From Hyphomicrobiales bacterium (GTDB taxonomy: Bacteria; Pseudomonadota; Alphaproteobacteria; Rhizobiales; Kaistiaceae), in contig JAFKJZ010000032.1 of the NCBI GenBank assembly GCA_017305815.1, positions 1-5,164 of the forward strand: a stretch of DNA of 5,164 bases. Reading direction: 5' to 3'. Both the position numbers and the translations under genes were made by a program. The notes beneath the pieces are model-generated. The model was given only the letters and a program-made list of their open reading frames with translations. It did no database searches and was not told the origin of the DNA. Shown here one piece after another: positions 1-4,978 of the stretch (position 1 is its first letter; each line of letters starts with the position of its first letter).

Positions 1-379
1 TCATGCCGACATCGCGCTCGCCGTCGAGGCGATGAAGAGCGGCGCCGTCGATTTCATGGAAAAGCCCTTCGACGACGAGGCGATGCTGCGCGCCGTTCGC
101 GCCGCGCTGGCGCGGCAGGGCAAGGCGCGCGAGGAGGGGCGCGAGAAGGCGGATATCCGCCTGCGCCTGGCCGCGCTCACCAATCGCGAGCAGCAGGTTC
201 TCGAAGGCCTCGTCGCCGGCCATGCCAACAAGCGCATCGCGCACGACCTCGACATCAGCCCGCGCACGGTCGAGATCTACCGGGCGCATGTGATGACCAA
301 GATGGACGCCGCAAGCCTGTCGGAACTGGTGCGGATGGCGCTGATCGTGGGGACGACCGGCGGCGTGGCCGAAGGCTAA
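1..379 (+). CDS. fixJ: FixJ-family two-component response regulator, 3' part only
   Basis: A transcriptional regulator phosphorylated by a sensor kinase (FixL in the classic oxygen-sensing pair), acting in the cytoplasm on DNA. The gene enters from the left edge. The first whole codon is at base 2, and 125 codons are visible before TAA at 377-379. FixJ proteins are about 200 residues, so roughly 80 N-terminal residues, including the phosphorylated Asp, lie outside. Visible residues 1-35 are the end of the receiver domain, with the conserved Lys in EKPF (20-23). A charged linker follows, then a LuxR/GerE helix-turn-helix from about 58: LTNREQQVL (59-67), AGHANKRIA, and the recognition helix ISPRTVEIYRAHVM ending near 98. 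The DLDISPRTVE and LVRMAL segments closely resemble rhizobial FixJ. The family call is strong. Whether it is the true FixJ partner of a haem FixL cannot be told, because the upstream gene is not visible. Confidence 0.9.
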   Translation, partial: HADIALAVEAMKSGAVDFMEKPFDDEAMLRAVRAALARQGKAREEGREKADIRLRLAALTNREQQVLEGLVAGHANKRIAHDLDISPRTVEIYRAHVMTKMDAASLSELVRMALIVGTTGGVAEG

Positions 380-456
380 CGGCCAGTTGCGATGGATCAA
401 TGCGGTCGAGGCGGTAGGCGGCCAGGGTACGGGCTTTCCGCGCGAACCCTCGATCG

Positions 457-861
457 ATGGCAAGCTCCGCAATTTCCGATCCTCCGCCGCCCGGCCTGGT
501 TTTCGTCATCGACGGGGATGGCGCGGTGCGTCGTTCGCTGCGCTTCGCCCTCGGCATTGACGGCTTCGCGGTCGAGACCTTCGGCGATGCCGAGACGTTC
601 CTAAGGCTGGCCGAACTCCGTCCCGACGCTTGCGTCGTCGTCGACTACCACCTGAAACGCATCAACGGCATCGACCTTATCGAGACCGTCTGGCGGCGCG
701 GCTGCCCGATGCCGGCGATCCTGACCGTCACCAATCCATCGCCGGCGCTGATCCGCCGGGCGGCGGAGGCCGGGGTTGCCCTGGTCGAGAAGCCGCTGCT
801 CGGATCCGCCCTGCTCGACCGGATCCGCGAGGCGCTCGCGGGCGCTGCCCCGCTCGGCTGA
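457..861 (+). CDS. Stand-alone receiver domain protein (single-domain response regulator)
   Basis: A 134-residue protein consisting of one CheY/FixJ-like receiver domain and no output domain, so it probably works by protein contact or as a phosphate sink in a phosphorelay. Seen: a Pro-rich start, strand 1 LVFVIDGDGAVRRSLRF (14-30), the expected phosphoacceptor Asp63 in VVVDYHLKRINGIDL, and the conserved Lys112 in VALVEKPL. Two sites are unusual. The acidic pair that binds magnesium is normally DD or DE but here reads D19-G20-D21. The conserved Thr/Ser after strand 4 appears as Val91 in ILTVTNPS, with Thr on each side. ATG 457 is the first start after an in-frame TAG at 415; no clear Shine-Dalgarno is visible before it. 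It follows the FixJ-type gene by 77 nt on the same strand, so it may share that transcript and pathway. The fold is confident; partner and signal are unknown. Confidence 0.87.
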   Translation: MASSAISDPPPPGLVFVIDGDGAVRRSLRFALGIDGFAVETFGDAETFLRLAELRPDACVVVDYHLKRINGIDLIETVWRRGCPMPAILTVTNPSPALIRRAAEAGVALVEKPLLGSALLDRIREALAGAAPLG

Positions 862-868
862 GGCGGCA

Positions 869-882
869 GGCCGGTATCGGCC
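869..882 (+). terminator. Weak hairpin after the receiver gene, possible terminator
   Basis: Arms GGCCG (869-873) and CGGCC (878-882) with the four-base loop GTAT form a small stem 7 nt after the receiver stop codon. A GGCA/TGCC pairing (865-868 with 889-892) could extend it across a bulge. There is no following T tract, so it is not a convincing intrinsic terminator. In GC-rich DNA such stems occur by chance. Confidence 0.2.
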
Positions 883-1012
883 GACCTCTGCCTGCACGCG
901 CCCGTCATGGTAGCGGCGTTTCACTCGCGTATGGATTGCGCAGTCGAATCAGGTCGCGCGTGCTACGACGCTCCTGAACGATCGCGCGAACGGGACGTAG
1001 CCGGGACTTTCC

Positions 1013-2026
1013 ATGAACGATACGACGAGCAATGCGGGACGCAGTCCCGTGCCGGCCATGATCGGCATCTGCGCGATCATCCTGATCATCGCGGCGATGT
1101 ACTGGGCGAGCAACGTCTTCGCGCCGATATCCTTCGCGCTGCTGATCATCGCCATGGTCTGGCCGGTGCAGCGCGCGATGCAGGCGCGCCTGCCGCAACT
1201 CGTCGCGCTGCTCGTCTGCCTCGTTGGCACCATCGTCGTGATGGCGATCTTCGCGCTGCTCCTCGGCTGGAGCCTCAATCGAGTCGGCATCTATGTGCTG
1301 AGCGACACGGCGCGCTTCCAGGCGATGTACAACCAGCTAGCGACCTGGCTGGAAGGCTACGGCATCGCCGTCAACGGCCTCTGGGAGCGGCATTTCAACG
1401 TCAGCTGGATCCTGCGCATCGTCCAGCAGGTCACCGGCCGCCTGAACAGCACGCTGACCTTCTCGCTGGTGGTCCTGATCTACGTCATGCTCGGCCTGCT
1501 GGAGGTTGGTGACATCGGCCGCAAGCTCCGCCGCTTCCAGCCCGGCAGCATCGGCTATGCCTTCCTGGTCGGCAGCAGCGAGACCGCGGCCAAGCTGCGC
1601 CGCTACATGCTGGTCCGCACGCTGATGAGCATCATGACCGGTGTGCTTGTCTGGGGCCTCACCTATGGTTCAGGCCTGAGCCTTTCCGCCGAGTGGGGCG
1701 TCATCGCCTTCGCGCTCAATTACATCCCGGTGATCGGGCCGCTCTTCGCGGCGATCCTTATCTTCGTCTTCCTGAACCTGATCCAGTTCCTGGTCGGCTC
1801 CTATCTGGAGCCGCGAATCGCCGGCCGTTCGCTGGCGCTCTCGCCGGTGATGGTTCTATTCGCGGTGTTCTTCGGCACCTTCCTCTGGGGCATCGCCGGC
1901 GCCTTCATCGGCGTGCCGATCGCGATCGCCATCGTGACGATCGCCGCCCATCACGAATCGAGCCGCTGGCTCGCCGACATCTTCGGCGCCGGCGACGGCG
2001 ATGCGTCGGAGCCGCAGTCCGGCTGA
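1013..2026 (+). CDS. AI-2E (PerM) family transporter
   Basis: A 337-residue multi-pass inner-membrane protein of the AI-2E/PerM family (Pfam AI-2E_transport). Members include the E. coli autoinducer-2 exporter TqsA, but others are linked to ion/proton antiport, so the substrate is not predictable here. Hydrophobic segments lie near residues 14-30, 35-50, 62-85, 147-164, 198-222, 226-262 and 279-311, with a mostly soluble stretch at about 86-145, as expected for the family. Family signatures are clear: NYIPVIGPL (236-244), YLEPRIAGRSLALSP (264-278) and LWGIAGAFIGVPIA (291-304). The length is at the short end of the usual range, and the protein ends in a short acidic/Gly tail. ATG 1013 is preceded by GGGA at 1003-1006, a modest ribosome site at normal distance. 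It is separated by 151 nt from the receiver gene and so probably has its own promoter. It converges on the phosphoesterase gene 39 nt downstream. Confidence 0.93.
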   Translation: MNDTTSNAGRSPVPAMIGICAIILIIAAMYWASNVFAPISFALLIIAMVWPVQRAMQARLPQLVALLVCLVGTIVVMAIFALLLGWSLNRVGIYVLSDTARFQAMYNQLATWLEGYGIAVNGLWERHFNVSWILRIVQQVTGRLNSTLTFSLVVLIYVMLGLLEVGDIGRKLRRFQPGSIGYAFLVGSSETAAKLRRYMLVRTLMSIMTGVLVWGLTYGSGLSLSAEWGVIAFALNYIPVIGPLFAAILIFVFLNLIQFLVGSYLEPRIAGRSLALSPVMVLFAVFFGTFLWGIAGAFIGVPIAIAIVTIAAHHESSRWLADIFGAGDGDASEPQSG

Positions 2027-2051
2027 GGCCGGGGTTAACGGCTCGGCCCCG
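2027..2051. terminator. GC-rich hairpin in the convergent gap, possible terminator
   Basis: Directly after the transporter stop, GGCCG (2027-2031) can pair with CGGCC (2044-2048), or alternatively CGGGG (2030-2034) with CCCCG (2047-2051), each leaving a loop of about 12 nt. The position between two convergent genes fits a terminator used from either side. Stems are short, the loop is long and there is no T run, so the call is weak. Confidence 0.25.
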
Positions 2052-2055
2052 CTGG

Positions 2056-2068
2056 TAACGGATCGTTA
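2056..2068. repeat. Small perfect inverted repeat overlapping the phosphoesterase stop codon
   Basis: TAACG (2056-2060), spacer GAT, then CGTTA (2064-2068) is an exact 5-bp inverted repeat whose right arm contains the minus-strand TAA stop of the phosphoesterase gene. Another TAACGG occurs at 2036-2041. With the neighbouring GC-rich stem it could help termination of convergent transcripts, but it may be chance. Confidence 0.3.
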
Positions 2069-3844
2069 GCCCTGCGTCGGCGTTGCAGCGGATTTGCGTT
2101 CGGGCGCCGGAACGACGATCGTCTCCGGCCGCGCCAGCGCCAGTCTTCCACCGTCGACATGCAGTGTGTGGATGTGGAAGTAGCTGTCCCTGGCGTTGGT
2201 GCCTTCCATCACCGGCGACGGCGCCGAGATGATCGGCAGCCCACCGCTCTCGCCGATCCAGTCGACATGGCGATGGCCGTGCAGGATCACGGCCCGTCCG
2301 GCGAAGCGGGCGATGTGGCGCACGAACCAGGTGCCGTTGATCAGGGCCGTCCCGATCCGCTCCGACAGCGCCTTGGCAGGTTGCGGATATTCGACGACAT
2401 GGTGGTGCAGCGCGATCAGCCACGACGCCCCGGGATATTCCTCCACGATCGCGTCCATCGCCCGAGCCTGCTCCAGCGAAACCATGCCGAGCGCGTTGGT
2501 GAAGGAAAAATGCGTCTCGGCATTGGAGTTCAACACGATGATGCCGAGCCCGTCCGGACGCGCCGGCGGCTGCACCATTGGAAAGACGCCGGTCCACAGC
2601 TCGGCGACCGGCCGCCCGGCGCGGCGTGAGGCGCGGTTGGCAAAGGCTTCGATCGCCTCGCGCTGGCCATTCATCACCGCATGGAAGGTCTCGCCCAGCC
2701 GGCGCTGGCCACGGTCGATCACCCGGTATCGCTCGCCCTGCAGCGCCTCCATGCCAGATAGAGTCCGCAGCTGTCGCAGCCGCTTGTTCGGGCTCATCGG
2801 CAGGTCCATGCGGGCGGGGTTGTTGCGGTCGACGACGTTGACGTCGTGGTTGCCGGGCAGCACCGTCACCAGAGGGATCAGTTCCGCAAACGGCTCCAGC
2901 GCGTCGAGGAAAGCCGCCCATTCCGTCGAGATGCCGGCGTCCGTCATGTCGCCGGTGATCAGGATGGCGTCGAGGGGATTCGCCGCGTGGACGGCGCGCA
3001 GGCGTTCCAGCGTTGCGGTGAACTTGTCGTTGCCGCGCGGGCCGACCCGGCCACTTTCGATGCGGAAGCCGTAGCGGTCGCCGACGCAGTGGACGTCGGA
3101 GAGATGCGCGACGCGCCAGCGTGGCGCGCCGGCCGGCACCGGCCGGAAATCCGTGAAGCTGCGTGGCTGCGCCATGGTGGCGTCAGCGATGCCCCAGACG
3201 AGGGCGGCGATGGCAAGATAGGCGCAGAGCAGCACCGTGGCGTTGGCAAGCGCCAGGATGACGACCCGGCGCGGCGCCGCGAGATCGGCGAGTGTGCCGG
3301 TCCAGTGCGTCGCCGGCCAGACCAGGGCGGCGACGCCGATCGCCAGGATGCAGACGGTGAGGCCGGCGATCGCCGCCGTCATGGCGCGGGCGCTGGCGAC
3401 GGTCGCCGGCTTGGCGTCGATGCGGCGGAGCAGGCGATGCTCGATCAGGTGGCGCAGCGTCTCGCGGCAAAGCGCATAGCCCGGTTGCACCATGATCGAG
3501 TTCAGCGACCAGAAGCTGCTCTCGATCATCCGGAACAGCGGCCGGCCGCCATACCAGGCGATAAGTCCGAGGATCACCAGCAATGCCGCCGGCACCAGCC
3601 CGCTATAGAGCTCCGCCGCCTGGCGCGAGACATTGCCGATCCAGATCGACAGGAAAAACGGGATGAGCCCGAGCACGAGCCCGGGCAGACCCATCAGCAG
3701 GATCCAGGCGAAGATCAGTTTGATCGGGCTGATTTCAGCCAGCAGCGATCCGGCGATCGCAAACAGCGAGCGCTGCTTGGTGCTGGAGGCGTCGTCTTCA
3801 ATGTCGCCCTTGCGGGGATCGACCATCGGTTTCATAGGCGGCAC
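2066..3844 (-). CDS. Membrane-anchored calcineurin-like metallophosphoesterase
   Basis: A 592-residue protein with two parts. Residues 1-40 are polar. From about 42 to 220 is a membrane region with hydrophobic stretches near 42-70 (long enough for one long or two short helices), 82-98, 155-176 and 193-219. Residues 243-565 form a complete two-metal phosphoesterase domain. All signature motifs are present: D250-x-H252 (LSDVHC), D299 (ITGDMTD), G331-N-H-D334, the HHH cluster 480-482, and G523-H524-x-H526 (HGHRH). It should therefore hydrolyse a phosphomono- or diester bond at the membrane; the substrate cannot be read from sequence. The start is uncertain: GTG 3844 gives the longest form, ATG 3835 and ATG 3826 are in frame, and none has a good Shine-Dalgarno. 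Numbers here use GTG 3844. It lies 33 nt after the DUF1269 gene on the same strand and is probably co-transcribed. The enzyme class is firm; the identity of the membrane region is not. Confidence 0.9.
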   Translation of the reverse strand: MPPMKPMVDPRKGDIEDDASSTKQRSLFAIAGSLLAEISPIKLIFAWILLMGLPGLVLGLIPFFLSIWIGNVSRQAAELYSGLVPAALLVILGLIAWYGGRPLFRMIESSFWSLNSIMVQPGYALCRETLRHLIEHRLLRRIDAKPATVASARAMTAAIAGLTVCILAIGVAALVWPATHWTGTLADLAAPRRVVILALANATVLLCAYLAIAALVWGIADATMAQPRSFTDFRPVPAGAPRWRVAHLSDVHCVGDRYGFRIESGRVGPRGNDKFTATLERLRAVHAANPLDAILITGDMTDAGISTEWAAFLDALEPFAELIPLVTVLPGNHDVNVVDRNNPARMDLPMSPNKRLRQLRTLSGMEALQGERYRVIDRGQRRLGETFHAVMNGQREAIEAFANRASRRAGRPVAELWTGVFPMVQPPARPDGLGIIVLNSNAETHFSFTNALGMVSLEQARAMDAIVEEYPGASWLIALHHHVVEYPQPAKALSERIGTALINGTWFVRHIARFAGRAVILHGHRHVDWIGESGGLPIISAPSPVMEGTNARDSYFHIHTLHVDGGRLALARPETIVVPAPERKSAATPTQG

Positions 3845-3850
3845 ACGGGC

Positions 3851-3878
3851 AAGGGCGACATTCCAGGTTAAGGGCGAC
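3851..3878. repeat. Pair of 9-bp direct repeats between DUF1269 and phosphoesterase genes
   Basis: AAGGGCGAC occurs at 3851-3859 and again at 3870-3878, 19 nt apart start to start. The second copy ends on the first base of the DUF1269 stop codon (plus-strand coordinates). The pair fills most of the 33-nt gap ahead of the phosphoesterase start, where no Shine-Dalgarno is visible. A local duplication or a protein-binding pair is possible; function is unknown. Confidence 0.4.
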
Positions 3879-4438
3879 TAGCTGGTGGCCGGGGTGGCGC
3901 CGCCGGCGGGGGCGGAACCCGGTGTGGTTTCGGCCGGGGCGGCCTGAGCGCCGGAGTGATCGGCCAGCGCCTCGCGCAGCGCTTTCTCCTGCTCGTCGGT
4001 GAGCGGGGTGCGCATCAGCGTGCCGCCGACGCCGCGCAGGTCCGCCAGCACCTTGTCGGTGGTCATCTTGCGGATGAGCAGGAACAGGCCGGCATTGCCC
4101 GGCGCCAGCGACTGCGCCGCGTCCTTCATGAACTGGTCGTTGATGCCGACATCGGTCAGCTTGCCGCCGAGCGCGCCCGAGGCGGCGCCGATCGCCGTGC
4201 CGACCAGCGGCATCAGGAAGATGAAGCCGATCAGCGTGCCCCAGAAGGCGCCGGAGACCGCGCCGGTCGCCGTCGTGTTCACCAGTTGGTTGAGCTTGAT
4301 CCGGCCATTGGCGTCGCGCACGGCCACCACGGCGTCGCCGAGTTCGATCAGATACTCCTTCTGCATCTCCAGCACGCGGTCGCGCACTTCCTCGGCCTTC
4401 TGCTCGGACGGAAAGGCGATAAAGACGAGGTCGCTCAT
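3878..4438 (-). CDS. DUF1269 family membrane protein
   Basis: A 186-residue protein of the DUF1269 family (predicted membrane protein, function not established). The N-terminus MSDLVFIAFPSEQKAEEVRD, then MQKEYLIELGDAVVAVRDANG and IKLNQLVNTT, are typical of the family. Residues about 57-92 form a Gly/Ala-rich hydrophobic segment (GAVSGAFWGTLIGFIF then LVGTAIGAASGALGG) that could be a membrane hairpin or a glycine-zipper-like region. A second conserved half follows (LTDVGINDQFMKD, then GLFLLIRKM near 117-125). From about 162 the tail is Ala/Pro/Thr/Gly-rich and looks disordered. ATG 4438 is chosen because it matches the family N-terminus and has GGAG 8 nt upstream; the frame stays open to an earlier ATG at 4534 whose extra 32 residues look non-coding. 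It is the first gene of a probable two-gene unit with the phosphoesterase. Stress-related roles have been guessed for the family but nothing here proves one. Confidence 0.92.
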   Translation of the reverse strand: MSDLVFIAFPSEQKAEEVRDRVLEMQKEYLIELGDAVVAVRDANGRIKLNQLVNTTATGAVSGAFWGTLIGFIFLMPLVGTAIGAASGALGGKLTDVGINDQFMKDAAQSLAPGNAGLFLLIRKMTTDKVLADLRGVGGTLMRTPLTDEQEKALREALADHSGAQAAPAETTPGSAPAGGATPATS

Positions 4439-4446
4439 CGGGAAAA

Positions 4447-4450
4447 CTCC
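4447..4450 (-). promoter_or_regulatory. Ribosome binding site deciding the DUF1269 start
   Basis: GGAG on the minus strand sits 8 nt before ATG 4438. It supports this start over the upstream in-frame ATG at 4534. Confidence 0.7.
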
Positions 4451-4736
4451 ATCGTTCGGGACGATTTTGAAACCGCGGATCGGTTGGCCGGCAGGTGGAA
4501 ACATGCCCAGCCACCACGCGCCGGAGAGGCGCATGGGTCCAGCGGCGCTACCATAGCGCGACTGGCGAAGATTGCGAGCGCGCCAAATCCCGCCGCACGG
4601 CTCTGTGTTCCTAAATTGAAGTTTTCACACGGCCGATGCGCGGGGGGCGGGGTGCCGCGTGGCGGGAGTTCTATGGCCGCATCGACCTTGGAAACCCGCG
4701 CGGACGCTGCGGAAAATGCCGGGCCGGACGGGAGGC

Positions 4737-4766
4737 TTGACGATGAGAACAAAACATGAACATATG
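4737..4766 (+). promoter_or_regulatory. Candidate housekeeping-sigma promoter for the small membrane protein
   Basis: TTGACG (4737-4742) matches five of six bases of the -35 consensus. After 18 nt, CATATG (4761-4766) is a poor -10 element. The predicted transcript would begin near 4773, giving a leader of about 24 nt that contains the ribosome site. Position and -35 are good and the -10 is weak. Confidence 0.35.
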
Positions 4767-4785
4767 AGGCATCGACAGTCCGATA

Positions 4786-4791
4786 TGGAGA
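4786..4791 (+). promoter_or_regulatory. Ribosome binding site of the 32-residue protein
   Basis: TGGAGA lies 5 nt before ATG 4797. It selects this start over the in-frame ATG at 4785, which overlaps the site itself, and over farther upstream ATGs. Confidence 0.6.
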
Positions 4792-4796
4792 TAGCC

Positions 4797-4895
4797 ATGA
4801 CCGCCTATATCCGTGACGTTGCCGCCCTTGGCGCCCTGATGCTGTTCATCGCGATGGTGAGCCTCTGGTCCGATCTTCTCGTCAACATCGTCTGA
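4797..4895 (+). CDS. Small single-pass membrane protein, 32 residues
   Basis: I do not recognise a named family. The predicted peptide has a short N-terminus with Arg6 and Asp7, one hydrophobic helix from about Val8 to Trp24 ([17 protein letters not shown]), then Ser-Asp and a second short hydrophobic stretch LLVNIV at the end. It looks like a single inner-membrane segment with a polar N-terminus. Support for its being a gene is a well-placed Shine-Dalgarno (TGGAGA), a candidate promoter just upstream, and a coherent hydrophobic translation quite unlike the Arg/Pro-rich shadow frames of this GC-rich DNA. The frame is open farther upstream to ATG 4659, but those residues are Arg/His/Pro-rich and unlikely to be translated. 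dnaE begins 83 nt after its stop on the same strand, so the two may share a transcript. The gene is too short for many annotation pipelines. Confidence 0.55.
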   Translation: MTAYIRDVAALGALMLFIAMVSLWSDLLVNIV

Positions 4896-4964
4896 CCCGC
4901 GACGACCGGGGGAAAGGCGCCGATGCGATGGACAGGCGCGGCGCTGTGGACGTAAATCAGGCGG

Positions 4965-4971
4965 AAGAGGA
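4965..4971 (+). promoter_or_regulatory. Ribosome binding site of dnaE
   Basis: AAGAGGA lies 7 nt before ATG 4979, a strong Shine-Dalgarno at good distance. It favours this start over the in-frame ATG 4928 and GTG 4946. Confidence 0.65.
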
Positions 4972-4978
4972 TCGCCTG

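Larger units (their letters stand above)
4439..4796. other. Divergent intergenic region, 358 nt
   Basis: This region lies between the minus-strand DUF1269 start and the plus-strand small membrane protein, so it must hold the promoters for both directions. Its composition is uneven, with G-runs around 4640-4655 and an A-rich patch at 4748-4760. No convincing coding sequence was seen: the frames that cross it give Arg/Pro-rich translations with no recognisable domain. On the minus strand, GGAAC (4611-4607) resembles the -35 of alphaproteobacterial EcfG stress promoters, but the sequence 16-17 nt on does not give the CGTT -10. The plus-strand promoter candidate is listed separately. No RNA gene or riboswitch was recognised. 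Confidence 0.6.

Noticed and set aside
907..1512. Plus-strand reading frame of 201 codons across the transporter start
   Set aside because: It overlaps the transporter in another frame and translates to Arg/Ala/His-rich sequence; the transporter frame carries the family signatures.
1905..2921. Long minus-strand reading frame of 338 codons overlapping the transporter and phosphoesterase
   Set aside because: Its translation is Arg/Gly/Ala/Pro-rich with no domain, and it overlaps the well-supported phosphoesterase in another frame. It is a product of high GC at codon third positions.
2196..3074. Plus-strand reading frame of 292 codons
   Set aside because: Also antisense to the phosphoesterase, Ser/Arg/Pro-rich, with no motif or ribosome site.
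2846..3871. Plus-strand reading frame of 341 codons opposite the phosphoesterase
   Set aside because: It is antisense to a gene with every catalytic motif intact; the translation is low-complexity Arg/Asp/Gln-rich without recognisable family features.
4439..4534. N-terminal extension of DUF1269 from ATG 4534
   Set aside because: The extra 32 residues do not resemble the family, whose N-terminus begins at MSDLVF, and a Shine-Dalgarno sits before ATG 4438.
4590..4611. EcfG (general stress sigma) promoter on the minus strand ahead of DUF1269
   Set aside because: GGAAC is present at 4611-4607, but 16-17 nt later the sequence is GGAT/GATT instead of CGTT, so only half of the promoter matches.
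3956..4759. Plus-strand reading frame of 267 codons opposite DUF1269
   Set aside because: Antisense to a clear DUF1269 gene, with a biased Arg/Gln/His composition and no domain.
4659..4796. Longer 78-codon version of the small membrane protein
   Set aside because: Upstream residues are Arg/His/Pro-rich, the best promoter candidate lies inside this stretch, and the ribosome site points to ATG 4797.
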